64,000 nucleotides of DNA from Aliiroseovarius sp. M344 (GTDB lineage Bacteria > Pseudomonadota > Alphaproteobacteria > Rhodobacterales > Rhodobacteraceae), in NCBI RefSeq assembly GCF_025140835.1, contig NZ_CP081153.1, forward strand, positions 310,001 to 374,000, given 5' to 3'. Shown piece by piece: positions 1-9,237 of this stretch. Made by a program: the position numbers and the translations under genes. The notes under the pieces are model-generated. The model saw nothing but the letters and a program-made list of their open reading frames with translations. It had not been told where the DNA came from and did no database searches. Numbering within the stretch: the first letter of the stretch is position 1; the number at the start of each line of letters is the position of its first letter.

Positions 1-851
1 CTGAGGCGCTGCCCGGCAGGGAGTTGTGTTAAACGCGCGAAATCATCAAGGACTGCGCTGTTTTCGGTTAGAAGGCGATGCTTGGAACAGCGCAGTGCGG
101 CGATGTTAGTCTTATTCCAGACAGCATAGTTTCCGCTGAGCAGCATAGAAACGCGTTTTAACTTGGCGCGAGCGCCGTCGTTTGCTCCGATTTCATTGTC
201 GTCATGTTGCCGATACATCAGCGTTGGCTCGTTATCATGTATCAGCTTCCCGCCAACCCCAGAGATAATTTGGTACACCCACCAATCATGGACAACGACC
301 GCTTTAGGTTCATGTGACGCGTCGGCCACCAGTTGTGATGCTGCAGGGTTCAGAAGGATCGTGTTACCGGAGGCCACGTTTTGAACGAGAGCATTGCGAA
401 AGCTCAATCTTCGCGGACGCGGCGCGGACATCCGACGCACGTTCAGTCCAGCATCGGTCAGCCAAGTCCGGCTGCAATATAATGTCGGAACATTTTCTTC
501 TAAAGATCCAAGCGCTGCGATACCGCGCGAAAGGCGGTCGGGAAGCCAAACATCATCTTGGTCGCAAAAAGCCAGGCAGGTTTGCGTCGTGATGTGATCG
601 CGATATCGCTTGAGCAACGACATGAAGTTTGCGCCAGCGCCATGGTACGGACCGTCCAGTAAAGTGACATCGTGCCCTTCGCCTGCAAACTCTTCGATTA
701 TCTTGCGAGTGTCATCTGTCGAATTGTCATCGCTTACGATTAGCGACCAGTCAGAGAAGTCCTGTAAAGCGATGCTTTCCAACTGTGCCTGTAAGTTTTT
801 CGCGCCATTATGCGTGGCAAGCAGGATGGTGACGTGAGCGGTTTGCGCCAT
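1..851 (-). CDS. Family 2 glycosyltransferase, 3' part outside the window
   Basis: The reading frame opens at an ATG (851) and stays open to the window edge, giving about 283 codons without a stop. The N-terminus reads like a GT-A (GT2) fold: a beta strand VTILLATHNG at residues 7-16, then LIVSDDNSTDDT, and FCDQDDVWLP, which carries the DxD-like acidic motif binding the nucleotide-sugar metal. Family members transfer a sugar from an NDP-donor onto a growing glycan at the cytoplasmic face. It is the last visible gene of the rfbB-rfbD-rfbA series and starts about 20 bases after rfbA, so a rhamnosyltransferase role is plausible. That role is inference from context, not from sequence. Confidence 0.85.
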   Translation of the reverse strand, partial: MAQTAHVTILLATHNGAKNLQAQLESIALQDFSDWSLIVSDDNSTDDTRKIIEEFAGEGHDVTLLDGPYHGAGANFMSLLKRYRDHITTQTCLAFCDQDDVWLPDRLSRGIAALGSLEENVPTLYCSRTWLTDAGLNVRRMSAPRPRRLSFRNALVQNVASGNTILLNPAASQLVADASHEPKAVVVHDWWVYQIISGVGGKLIHDNEPTLMYRQHDDNEIGANDGARAKLKRVSMLLSGNYAVWNKTNIAALRCSKHRLLTENSAVLDDFARLTQLPAGQRL

Positions 852-872
852 TTGCAGTTCTCGTTTCAAGCG

Positions 873-1754
873 TTAGCGTTTGCTATTTGCAAGGCGAAGC
901 AGATACCGGCCATAGTCATTTTTTGCGAACAGATCACCACGTTCTTGCAAAGCGCGTGCGCTTATCCAGCCATTCTCGAATGCGATTTCTTCCAAACAAC
1001 CAACTTGTTGTCCTTGCCGCTTCTCCAGCGTGCGAACGAAGTTACCTGCATCAAGCAAACTGCCATGCGTGCCAGTATCCAACCAGGCATAACCTCGGCC
1101 CATCAGTTGAACCGACAGCTGGTCTTCTTGCAGGTACATCTCAAGTAAGGACGTTATTTCAAGTTCGCCGCGAGCAGACGGTTTCACCTTCTTCGCGCGC
1201 TCTGGCGCGGTTCCATCAAGAAAATATAGTCCCGTAACAGCATGGTTGGATGGCGGCACCTCTGGTTTTTCGATGATAGATACGACCTTACCGCTATCGT
1301 CGAAATCCACGACACCATAACGTTCCGGGTCTGCCACTTGATAGCCGAAGACTGTTCCACCAATTTCCCGTTCGCTGGCTTCAGCCAGCAATTGGGGAAG
1401 TCCGTGACCGAAGAAAATATTGTCACCCAGCACCAGCGCTGAAGGCGCGCCGTCCAGAAAGTCTTCGGCCAGGATATAGGCCTGTGCCAACCCGTCCGGT
1501 GAAGGTTGTTCGATATAGGTGAAAGACATGCCAAGCTGGCTGCCGTCACCAAGGACGCGGATGAATTGATCCTGATCCTGTGGCGTCGTGATGATTGCGA
1601 CCTCGCGAATTCCAGCCAGCATCAACGCACTAATGGGATAGAATATCATAGGCTTATCGTAAATCGGCAGCAGTTGCTTCGAGACCGACATGGTAATCGG
1701 ATACAGCCTTGTTCCCGAGCCGCCGGCGAGAATAATACCTTTTCGGTTGGTCAT
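873..1754 (-). CDS. rfbA: Glucose-1-phosphate thymidylyltransferase RfbA/RmlA
   Basis: This enzyme makes dTDP-glucose from glucose-1-phosphate and dTTP, the first step of dTDP-L-rhamnose synthesis. The 293-residue protein has full family length. It carries the nucleotidyltransferase signature GGSGTRL (residues 11-17) with the catalytic lysine downstream (K26), and [10 protein letters not shown], typical of RmlA. Its start codon overlaps the rfbD stop (ATGA), so the two are translationally coupled in the order rfbB-rfbD-rfbA. Confidence 0.97.
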   Translation of the reverse strand: MTNRKGIILAGGSGTRLYPITMSVSKQLLPIYDKPMIFYPISALMLAGIREVAIITTPQDQDQFIRVLGDGSQLGMSFTYIEQPSPDGLAQAYILAEDFLDGAPSALVLGDNIFFGHGLPQLLAEASEREIGGTVFGYQVADPERYGVVDFDDSGKVVSIIEKPEVPPSNHAVTGLYFLDGTAPERAKKVKPSARGELEITSLLEMYLQEDQLSVQLMGRGYAWLDTGTHGSLLDAGNFVRTLEKRQGQQVGCLEEIAFENGWISARALQERGDLFAKNDYGRYLLRLANSKR

Positions 1755-2632
1755 AATTGTTTTCCTTCATAAAAAAGGGGGGCGGCACTTTTTTGGCCCA
1801 AATCTGTTAAGACCGCTGCCAAAGCGTGTTTCCAGTCGGGCGCGTTTATCCCAAAATCCTGAACCAAAGTTGAACAATCCAGTCGGGAGTTCAGCGGACG
1901 CGCTGCCGGCGTCGGATAATCAATTGTTGGGATGGCGCTGACTTTGGTCGGTCGACCCGCCTGTAAAAAGATCTCGTTGGCAAATTCGGCCCAGCTTGCG
2001 CTGGGTTTACCAGAAAAATGGTAGGTACCGCCTGTTTGCCCAGAAACCATGGCTTGGGCCATAACCAATAGTGCATTTGCGATGTCCGCAGCCGAAGTCG
2101 GACCGCCAACCTGATCGCCTACGATGTTCAATTCGGTGTGACTTTCAGACAGGCGCAGCATCGTCTTGACGAAATTGTTGCCGTGAGCTGAAAAAACCCA
2201 ACTGGTTCGCAGGATCGCATGATTTCCGCCACTTGCCCGCACACCGTTTTCACCAGCAAGCTTTGAGCGACCATAGGCGTTTGTCGGCGCGACCGGATCG
2301 CTAGTTTTCCAGGGTTGATCACCGGTGCCGTCAAAAACATAATCAGTTGAGACATGTAGAAAGGGAATGCCTCGCTTAGCCGCAGCACTTGCCATTGCGG
2401 CGGGTGCTTCCCCGTTTATTATCGTGGCTAATTCTTCGTCCTCTTCCGCCTTGTCGACAGCCGTGTAGGCGGCGGCGTTGATCACCACATCGGCATCACA
2501 TGCAAGAATGGCATCGGCGCAAGCCTTGGGGTTCGAAAGATCAGCGTGTTCGCGACCAAGCGAAATCACGTCAGCTTGCCGCTGAAGTTCAGTTGCCACT
2601 TGGCCCGTCTTCCCAAACACAAGCACCTTCAT
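1751..2632 (-). CDS. rfbD: dTDP-4-dehydrorhamnose reductase RfbD/RmlD
   Basis: This enzyme performs the last step of dTDP-L-rhamnose synthesis, the NAD(P)H reduction of dTDP-4-keto-L-rhamnose. The 293-residue extended SDR shows a Rossmann GKTGQVA motif at residues 7-13, STDYVFDG at 95-102 and the catalytic YxxxK at Y120/K124. It lies between rfbB (24-base gap) and rfbA (4-base overlap). rfbC, which makes its substrate, is not in this window and must be encoded elsewhere if the pathway is complete. Confidence 0.96.
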   Translation of the reverse strand: MKVLVFGKTGQVATELQRQADVISLGREHADLSNPKACADAILACDADVVINAAAYTAVDKAEEDEELATIINGEAPAAMASAAAKRGIPFLHVSTDYVFDGTGDQPWKTSDPVAPTNAYGRSKLAGENGVRASGGNHAILRTSWVFSAHGNNFVKTMLRLSESHTELNIVGDQVGGPTSAADIANALLVMAQAMVSGQTGGTYHFSGKPSASWAEFANEIFLQAGRPTKVSAIPTIDYPTPAARPLNSRLDCSTLVQDFGINAPDWKHALAAVLTDLGQKSAAPLFYEGKQL

Positions 2633-2656
2633 TTCAACGTCTCCTGCTTGTTTGAG

Positions 2657-3703
2657 CTAGCCCGTACCGAGCCGCTTTCCTACACCATCGCGGTTTAGAA
2701 GCGCTTGCCACCAATCCTTGTTTTCCAAATACCATTGGACGGTTTTCTTCAGGCCTTCCTCTACCGTGACGGAAGGACGCCAACCCAATTCGTTTCGAAT
2801 GCGTGTTGGATCAATTGCATAGCGTGCATCATGACCCGGGCGATCTTTTACAAACTCGATCAGATCACCATACCGACCGCTGTTGCGGGGCTGCATTTCG
2901 TCCAATATGGCGCAAATAGTCTCGACCAGTTCCAAATTGGTGCGCTCGTTCTCGCCGCCGATATTATAGGAGCGGCCGAGCTCGCCTTTGTTGAGCACTG
3001 TCAAAAGCGCATCTGCATGATCTTCGACAAAAAGCCAGTCGCGCACGTTCTTGCCGTTGCCGTAAATCGGAAGCGGTTTCCCAGCCAACGCGTTGATGAT
3101 GACCACCGGAACCAGCTTCTCTGGGAAATGATATGGACCGTAGTTGTTTGAGCAGTTCGTCAGGACAATCGGCAAGCCATAAGTCTCATGCCAAGCACGC
3201 ACCAGATGGTCCGACGATGCCTTCGACGCCGAATAAGGGCTGCGCGGGTCATAGGGCGTATCTTCTGTAAATTGGACGGATGGATCATCGGGCAGGGACC
3301 CGAAAACCTCGTCTGTTGAAATGTGGTGGAACCGAAACCCGTCGGGTCGACCTTGCGTTTCCCAATATTTGCGGGCCGCTTCCAACATGTTGAACGTGCC
3401 GGTGATGTTGGTTTCCACGAAATCGGCTGGCCCGTCGATCGAGCGGTCGACATGGCTTTCGGCAGCAAGATGCATCACGGCATCGGGCTCATGTTCGGTG
3501 AAAATTCGGTCAAGCGCATCTCGGTCGCGTATGTCGGCGTGCTCAAAACAGTAAAGTGGGCTTGCAGAAACATCTGCCACATTTTCTAGGCAGGAAGCAT
3601 AGGTTAAAGCGTCGAGATTAACGACCTCAATGCCCTGATTAACCGATTGGCGAACCACAGCCGATCCGATGAAACCAGCGCCTCCGGTGATGATGAGCTT
3701 CAT
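2657..3703 (-). CDS. rfbB: dTDP-glucose 4,6-dehydratase RfbB/RmlB
   Basis: This enzyme converts dTDP-glucose to dTDP-4-keto-6-deoxyglucose. I start it at the ATG at 3703, giving 348 residues, because AGAGGTG lies just upstream and the NAD-binding GGAGFIG motif then falls at residues 7-13, as is usual. The frame extends 37 codons further, to 3814, but that extension has no family character. STDEVFG lies at 129-135 and the catalytic Y157/K161 pair is present. It is the first gene of the rfbB-D-A-glycosyltransferase series. Confidence 0.96.
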   Translation of the reverse strand: MKLIITGGAGFIGSAVVRQSVNQGIEVVNLDALTYASCLENVADVSASPLYCFEHADIRDRDALDRIFTEHEPDAVMHLAAESHVDRSIDGPADFVETNITGTFNMLEAARKYWETQGRPDGFRFHHISTDEVFGSLPDDPSVQFTEDTPYDPRSPYSASKASSDHLVRAWHETYGLPIVLTNCSNNYGPYHFPEKLVPVVIINALAGKPLPIYGNGKNVRDWLFVEDHADALLTVLNKGELGRSYNIGGENERTNLELVETICAILDEMQPRNSGRYGDLIEFVKDRPGHDARYAIDPTRIRNELGWRPSVTVEEGLKKTVQWYLENKDWWQALLNRDGVGKRLGTG

Positions 3704-3853
3704 ATCTGCACCTCTTATACGCGACAAAACAGCTAGAAAGTCTTGCCCCTTTTGCCAAATGCGCGACCAAGCCGCCAGAACAAATCTACGAATGAGCGCT
3801 GGCAGGGTCGTCATGCGATCCGTCCAACACAGCTAGCTGTCACTAGGCGTGTG

Positions 3854-4873
3854 TTACTGTTTGTTCCTTTTGAACACTTTTCTAAGATTTGCCGAGATTC
3901 CGATGTGTTCTTTGCGTAAGAATTCGAACCGCGCGTCGGCTACAATCCGAGCGTGTTCATCAAGCTGTGGTTTGAGTGCAGCGAAGATGTCACCAGACTG
4001 TTGGCTGACCAGTTGCTCGACGCGACGATCAAGGTTTGCTGCGACCTGATCCAGACCGAACTGGGCTTCAACATCGCGGGCAGATTCTAAGGCGACGCGC
4101 TGCAGCCCACGCGCGAACACGTGCTCGTTGCCAATCTCACCGCCGTTTCGGGTGATCAGTTTGGCCTCAAATGTGGTCGACTTTGTTACCCGCTCGCCGG
4201 CAAATGTCATGACGTCTCGCAATACACCGGCCTCAACAGCGCCAAGCGAGCTAAGGTTGCGAAAATCACCATTTGTGCTGGTCCCAAGACACAAGACACC
4301 CAAGCCGTTTGAGTGGGTAAAATTGAAGCAGCGCCCAGAGTATTCTTGTTCAAGCTCTTCCCAGAACTGCCAGACACCAAACCCTTCTGTTTTTACCATA
4401 GTGTCATGAAACAGAACGACGCCATCCGCTGCCATTTTTGGAAGCCAAGTTTCGAAATCTTCGCGGACCGAAGCATAGTCATGGGCCCCATCAATGTGCA
4501 GAAGGTCGATGGAGTTAGCCTTGAACTGCTGGGCGGCATTTACAAAGAAATCCCGAATGGACCGCGCCCGCGGATCCTTGCGGCTGTCAAGTTCAGTATG
4601 AAACTGCTTGTGCACGTCTTCGACATAAGCGCCGGTGTGCTGATCGCCTTCCCACGTGTCAATGGCGACGAGGTCCTCAAGCTCTGAAACGCTCTGCGCC
4701 GCTTGCAAGAACGAAAAAAAGCTGTCGCCTCGATAAGACCCCAATTCGACTACACGGCGCGGTTTAAGGTCTATGATTGCCCAGGCTGCGATTGGCGTCA
4801 GACCTTGCCAGGCTATCTGCGTGGACCGGTATTCAGGAAAAAACTCAATGATCTGCTCGGAAGGAAGGAACAT
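3854..4873 (-). CDS. Class I SAM-dependent methyltransferase (Methyltransf_24 type)
   Basis: The 339-residue protein has a SAM-binding motif I, VELGSYRGDS (42-51), and a later acidic strand with LLHIDGAHDY (124-133), a pattern typical of the Methyltransf_24/cephalosporin-hydroxylase-like group that modifies sugars. The last third (about 225-339) is charged and lacks a recognisable domain. It sits between the rhamnose genes and a sulfotransferase, so O-methylation of the polysaccharide is the likely role. The exact acceptor cannot be told from sequence. Confidence 0.8.
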   Translation of the reverse strand: MFLPSEQIIEFFPEYRSTQIAWQGLTPIAAWAIIDLKPRRVVELGSYRGDSFFSFLQAAQSVSELEDLVAIDTWEGDQHTGAYVEDVHKQFHTELDSRKDPRARSIRDFFVNAAQQFKANSIDLLHIDGAHDYASVREDFETWLPKMAADGVVLFHDTMVKTEGFGVWQFWEELEQEYSGRCFNFTHSNGLGVLCLGTSTNGDFRNLSSLGAVEAGVLRDVMTFAGERVTKSTTFEAKLITRNGGEIGNEHVFARGLQRVALESARDVEAQFGLDQVAANLDRRVEQLVSQQSGDIFAALKPQLDEHARIVADARFEFLRKEHIGISANLRKVFKRNKQ

Positions 4874-4885
4874 TTTTGGGGACTC

Positions 4886-5566
4886 CTATTTGCCAACAAA
4901 GCGGTCAAGCGCTTGATTATAAAGTATGATGTCGTCAGCACAGTTTTCTTCGATCAACGGATAGGCCGCTGGATCAAGCGGGATAGCCTTAGTGTCCCAA
5001 GCCCTGTCTTCACGTGAATTTATGGGTTTGGCGACCAAAGCCTGAATTTTGGGGTGGTTTGGATCAAAACCAACCCCTTCGCAAAAGGCTTCTACGGTCT
5101 CGGCAAAATGTTCCTGAATAATGGCATGGGCGAGACGTTCGATTGGCATATCCTTTAGGAACTCGGACTGGGCATTTCCGATAAAGCGGATTTTCGAGAA
5201 TTCAACCACATCCATTTCACCATCCATAATCTTACGGTGCCGATCATTGTTTCGATCTCCATTCAAAGCGACATGCCGGTACTGCGAGACGACGCGAGCA
5301 ACAGGATGCCGCAAAGTTGCGAGAACCGGTACGTCGCCAAACACTTCAGCGTATTTAGGATAGTGAAAGTGGCCGTGAATAACGTCGAATTTTTTCCGAA
5401 ACTTCTCGGGCTTGGCAAGAATGCTTGGCGCACAGGTGCGTGCGGCGGTCAGATCCCGTTCGGTGCCATAGTCAAAATGGATGCGCTTGCCATAGATCAA
5501 CCGAAGTGTCTCGGTGAAGTTGGTGCCTGCCGTTTTCGGGACATGAATGGAAATGAGTGAGAGCAT
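4886..5566 (-). CDS. Sulfotransferase family protein (Sulfotransfer_2-like)
   Basis: The 226-residue protein has HVPKTAGT (8-15), the 5'-phosphosulfate-binding loop for PAPS, and LRHPVARVVSQYRH (85-98), the 3'-phosphate-binding motif with the conserved Arg and Ser. Such enzymes place sulfate on sugars of surface glycans. It lies 12 bases from the methyltransferase. Its first 28 codons fall inside the 1183-base direct repeat, and a copy of that 5' end is stranded at 6681-6773. Confidence 0.83.
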   Translation of the reverse strand: MLSLISIHVPKTAGTNFTETLRLIYGKRIHFDYGTERDLTAARTCAPSILAKPEKFRKKFDVIHGHFHYPKYAEVFGDVPVLATLRHPVARVVSQYRHVALNGDRNNDRHRKIMDGEMDVVEFSKIRFIGNAQSEFLKDMPIERLAHAIIQEHFAETVEAFCEGVGFDPNHPKIQALVAKPINSREDRAWDTKAIPLDPAAYPLIEENCADDIILYNQALDRFVGK

Positions 5567-6666
5567 AGCGTCTTTCTTTGCAATATCGTGTTGGGATCAT
5601 TCGATCCACAAGTCGACAAACGAGCGTGTGATTTGTCCGACAAGATCTGACTTGACGTGGATTTCATCGTCTTCCCAAGTGTGTTCACGCGGAGAACTCA
5701 TGACCATCTCATAGGACGGGAAGTAGTCGACGTGATCGAAGCTGTCGCGCGCATCTTCCGCGACGACGCGAAGAAGGCTTTTCGACAAAGTCGACGACGC
5801 GACGACATCGTCTGAGGTCATAGTGGCTTGCAACGGCACAGGCGACACAGAGATGACAATCTTGGCGTTGGGCGCATGGGTGCTGATCGTTTTGATCAGG
5901 TGATGCATCTTGTCCCGCAGGAACGCGAAGTTTGGACGCATGTGAACGAAGCGATTTGGCTTTTTCTTTATCCAAGACGCCTTCTCACGCACTATTTCAA
6001 GCTTCATCGCGCGTCCATGAGGCGACGTGTTGAGATACAGACCGGATGCGCGGTCAAACCATGCTTCGACAAGGCCCAGCGTGATAATCACGCAGTCCGC
6101 ATCGGCGAGGCGCAAAGTCGTTTCTTTGATGCAGTCGCGAACAATTGCGTGTTGATCGAGGGTTAGAAGCCCCAATCCCGATGTCGCAGGATCAAAGTAT
6201 TTGTTTAGTCCGACTTCGATATAGCGACCCGGTTCTTTGTGTTCCGGATTAAATGTCCGCTCCACTTCATCGATCATCGAAGGGATATTGAACTTGTTCA
6301 TCGCAGCCCGCGGGTCGCGCTTGGCGGTGTAGAATTCCTGTGGGATGTTGGTGCCTTCTGTCAGGCACGTCATACCTTGTGCGGACAGTTCTCGTTCGAT
6401 GTTGCGCGCAAAGCAGGACCCGATACCAAAGAATTTGTCGGTGCGCTTCAGCTTGAACTTGGGAAGGCTTCCGACGAAGAAGAAGTCTTCCTTAAAGCGC
6501 TGCTGGGCCGCACGTTCGTCGTTGCCGGTATCAATCCAGCGATTGTACTTGTTCTGCCGCCTGTTCTCTCGAATTTTGTCGTAGGAGGTGATGTGCGGCT
6601 CCGGTTTCTGATCATCAGAACTGACCACATAAATCGGCGCGAGATCTTTTTCGACTTTGGTCATTT
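5484..6666. repeat. Direct repeat, copy A (1183 bases, period 1207)
   Basis: This segment recurs at 6691-7873. I compared the two by eye: 5484-5966 and 6330-6666 match their partners without a difference that I could find, while 5967-6329 has many substitutions and no length change. The repeat contains one whole GSCFA gene, the gap after it, and the first 28 codons of the sulfotransferase. Confidence 0.93.
5597..6664 (-). CDS. GSCFA-family protein, copy A
   Basis: The protein has 355 residues from the ATG at 6664, chosen because the second copy starts identically; GGAG lies upstream. It carries the family-defining GSCFA motif at residues 82-86. GSCFA proteins belong to the SGNH-hydrolase-like superfamily and often sit in polysaccharide loci, but their reaction is not established. 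Residues 1-111 and about the last 122 are identical to copy B at 6804-7871, while the centre (about 112-233) differs. The pair arose by tandem duplication. Confidence 0.88.
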   Translation of the reverse strand: MTKVEKDLAPIYVVSSDDQKPEPHITSYDKIRENRRQNKYNRWIDTGNDERAAQQRFKEDFFFVGSLPKFKLKRTDKFFGIGSCFARNIERELSAQGMTCLTEGTNIPQEFYTAKRDPRAAMNKFNIPSMIDEVERTFNPEHKEPGRYIEVGLNKYFDPATSGLGLLTLDQHAIVRDCIKETTLRLADADCVIITLGLVEAWFDRASGLYLNTSPHGRAMKLEIVREKASWIKKKPNRFVHMRPNFAFLRDKMHHLIKTISTHAPNAKIVISVSPVPLQATMTSDDVVASSTLSKSLLRVVAEDARDSFDHVDYFPSYEMVMSSPREHTWEDDEIHVKSDLVGQITRSFVDLWIE

Positions 6667-6680
6667 GCAGGACTCCATTC

Positions 6681-6773
6681 CTACGAACGTCGCTTGCCAT
6701 AGATCAACCGAAGTGTCTCGGTGAAGTTGGTGCCTGCCGTTTTCGGGACATGAATGGAAATGAGTGAGAGCAT
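6681..6773 (-). pseudogene. Sulfotransferase 5' stub left by the tandem duplication
   Basis: The ATG at 6773 begins a frame identical to the first 28 codons of the sulfotransferase at 4886-5566, including the HVPKTAGT loop. It then leaves the repeat at 6691, adds two unrelated codons and meets TAG at 6681. It still has the parental upstream region, so a 30-residue peptide could be made, but it cannot form an enzyme. Its position marks the duplication junction. Confidence 0.9.
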
Positions 6774-7873
6774 AGCGTCTTTCTTTGCAATATCGTGTTG
6801 GGATCATTCGATCCACAAGTCGACAAACGAGCGTGTGATTTGTCCGACAAGATCTGACTTGACGTGGATTTCATCGTCTTCCCAAGTGTGTTCACGCGGA
6901 GAACTCATGACCATCTCATAGGACGGGAAGTAGTCGACGTGATCGAAGCTGTCGCGCGCATCTTCCGCGACGACGCGAAGAAGGCTTTTCGACAAAGTCG
7001 ACGACGCGACGACATCGTCTGAGGTCATAGTGGCTTGCAACGGCACAGGCGACACAGAGATGACAATCTTGGCGTTGGGCGCATGGGTGCTGATCGTTTT
7101 GATCAGGTGATGCATCTTGTCCCGCAGGAACGCGAAGTTTGGACGCATGTGAACGAAGCGATTTGGCTTTTTCCTTATCCAACCCTTCTTTTCGCGCCGG
7201 ATTTCCGCTTGCATCGCGCGAGGGTGCGGCGACGTGTTGAGATACAGACCGGATGCGCGGTCAAACCATGCTTCGACAAGCCCCAGCGTGATGATCACGC
7301 AGTCGGCCTCGGCAAGGCGCAATGTGGTTTTCTTAACGCTCTCTCTGACAATTGCATGTTGGTCGAGTGGCAGAAGTTTTACGCCTGACGTCGCTGGATC
7401 AAAATATTCGTCTTGCCCGACTTCGATATAGCGACCCGGTTCTTTGTGTTTCGGATTAAATGTCCGCTCCACCTCATCGATCATCGAAGGGATGTTGAAC
7501 TTATTCATTGCCGAACGTGCGTCACGGTCGCCAACATAGAATTCCTGTGGGATGTTGGTGCCTTCTGTCAGGCACGTCATACCTTGTGCGGACAGTTCTC
7601 GTTCGATGTTGCGCGCAAAGCAGGACCCGATACCAAAGAATTTGTCGGTGCGCTTCAGCTTGAACTTGGGAAGGCTTCCGACGAAGAAGAAGTCTTCCTT
7701 AAAGCGCTGCTGGGCCGCACGTTCGTCGTTGCCGGTATCAATCCAGCGATTGTACTTGTTCTGCCGCCTGTTCTCTCGAATTTTGTCGTAGGAGGTGATG
7801 TGCGGCTCCGGTTTCTGATCATCAGAACTGACCACATAAATCGGCGCGAGATCTTTTTCGACTTTGGTCATTT
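6691..7873. repeat. Direct repeat, copy B (1183 bases)
   Basis: This is the partner of 5484-6666. Twenty-four unique bases (6667-6690) separate the copies. Identity breaks sharply at both outer edges: base 5483 differs from 6690, and 6667 differs from 7874. Confidence 0.93.
6804..7871 (-). CDS. GSCFA-family protein, copy B
   Basis: This 355-residue paralogue of the preceding gene has GSCFA at residues 82-86. The N-terminal 111 and C-terminal 122 residues are the same as in copy A, while the middle has scattered substitutions (for example VGDRDARS versus TAKRDPRA just after position 111). The start abuts the stop of the upstream glycosyltransferase at 7872. A role in modifying the sulfated or methylated polysaccharide is likely from context. 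The reaction is unknown. Confidence 0.88.
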   Translation of the reverse strand: MTKVEKDLAPIYVVSSDDQKPEPHITSYDKIRENRRQNKYNRWIDTGNDERAAQQRFKEDFFFVGSLPKFKLKRTDKFFGIGSCFARNIERELSAQGMTCLTEGTNIPQEFYVGDRDARSAMNKFNIPSMIDEVERTFNPKHKEPGRYIEVGQDEYFDPATSGVKLLPLDQHAIVRESVKKTTLRLAEADCVIITLGLVEAWFDRASGLYLNTSPHPRAMQAEIRREKKGWIRKKPNRFVHMRPNFAFLRDKMHHLIKTISTHAPNAKIVISVSPVPLQATMTSDDVVASSTLSKSLLRVVAEDARDSFDHVDYFPSYEMVMSSPREHTWEDDEIHVKSDLVGQITRSFVDLWIE

Positions 7874-9227
7874 ACTCGGTTCCGTTCTTTGAAAAAATAG
7901 CGTGGCCCAATTGCGCAGGTAGATCGGCAAAACTTTCGTCCCAATTGCTTGGGTGATAAGTCTCGGTTGCCGCAAGTCGCGCGTCAATATCGCCCACGCG
8001 CGCCGTCGCGCGCTTGATTGCATCAGCAAGCCCGTCCACCGACGGTTCGCCGGGCTCGAAATTCGCAGAAATGCTGCGATACCATTCATCTGGTCGTCTG
8101 GGTGTAGTGTTGACCACCGTTACCATGCCCGATCGCACCATCTCAAAGGGCGGGACGGATGGATGTGGGGCATACATAAGGCTTAATCCCACGTCGAAGC
8201 CTGCGAGCGTCTCGCGGTAGGCGTCATATCCTTGATAGGGCAGGCACTTCACACGCACACCTTCCAGGTCGAAAGATTTGCCCATGCGTGGTGAACCCAT
8301 CATGCAAAACTCCCAAGGCTCGGCGTCGAATGCTCCAGACTTCTTGGCTTTGGCGATCGCCATCATAGCAATCGACATCAGATTTCGCTTTGCGTGGTCT
8401 TCTGGGCGACCGTAGAAGACAAATCGTCGTGGCGACCGTTTTTCCATGGCTTCGCGGCTCAGTGAGGCCGGGGCGGGAAGGCCTTGCTCGAAAACGCCGA
8501 CAACTGTTTCATCCGACACCAGACCTTCGGCCCGGTAGTGATCAAGAAGCTTTGCTGAATTGCAGATCAGTCTCGGCTTTGGGTCGTTTAGAAAAACACT
8601 TTCCGCAAGAAAGCGGTGACTGTCATTGGAATAGAAGCAGCGCTCGTCTTCCTGCACGAAATAGTAATAGGCCGGATCGTCAAGATGGCGGGACATCGTT
8701 GCGGCGGCAATCGATGTCGTCCAATTGTAGGAAACTATCATGTCCTTAGGTGACATTCGCATAGTCTTTGTGGCGTTCATGTCCGATATCTCGCTTTCGG
8801 ATAGAACTTTGTGCACCAACGCGTTGGATTCAAAAGTCTCAAGAAGCGCTTTTAGGTTACCCACTGGGGTCAGTACAAAGACACCAGTTTTCCAGCCACG
8901 ATCTTGCAGGAAGTTGGCAAACTGGAATAGCGCCGTATAGCCGCCAAAGATCACTGAAGCATTCAGTTCAGGCAGCAAAAATCGAATTCGGGGTGTCAGA
9001 TCTGGGTCGATATCAACTTTTATGTCGCGACACACATAGCTGAGAAGGTGATAATCCGCCCACGCGTCAGCGGCAACGGACTTGTCCGATACAGCGCTGG
9101 CGTTGCTCCGCAGTCTGGACCTCAGCGCAACCTGCGACAGCTGGCGAAAAGTGCTGATTTTCCCACGTAACCCCGGAGCTTGGTTCACTCTGACAAGGCC
9201 TGCGCCGATCTTGTTCCACAGTTTCAA
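7872..9227 (-). CDS. Glycosyltransferase, WsaF-like rhamnosyltransferase (GT4-type)
   Basis: I start it at TTG 9227 (451 residues), 10 bases after the upstream stop and preceded by AAAGGA. An ATG at 9356 would overlap the neighbour by 119 bases and adds a low-complexity leader. The protein has a two-lobed GT-B look: an N-terminal lobe with RIRFLLPELN, a middle stretch with YYFVQEDE, and a donor-side lobe with FYGRPEDHAKRN and a late GLSLMYAPHPSVPPFEM acidic region. This architecture resembles WsaF-type rhamnan synthesis enzymes, which fits the rfb genes nearby. Specificity is inferred. Confidence 0.72.
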   Translation of the reverse strand: MKLWNKIGAGLVRVNQAPGLRGKISTFRQLSQVALRSRLRSNASAVSDKSVAADAWADYHLLSYVCRDIKVDIDPDLTPRIRFLLPELNASVIFGGYTALFQFANFLQDRGWKTGVFVLTPVGNLKALLETFESNALVHKVLSESEISDMNATKTMRMSPKDMIVSYNWTTSIAAATMSRHLDDPAYYYFVQEDERCFYSNDSHRFLAESVFLNDPKPRLICNSAKLLDHYRAEGLVSDETVVGVFEQGLPAPASLSREAMEKRSPRRFVFYGRPEDHAKRNLMSIAMMAIAKAKKSGAFDAEPWEFCMMGSPRMGKSFDLEGVRVKCLPYQGYDAYRETLAGFDVGLSLMYAPHPSVPPFEMVRSGMVTVVNTTPRRPDEWYRSISANFEPGEPSVDGLADAIKRATARVGDIDARLAATETYHPSNWDESFADLPAQLGHAIFSKNGTE

Positions 9228-9237
9228 ATTGTATCCT

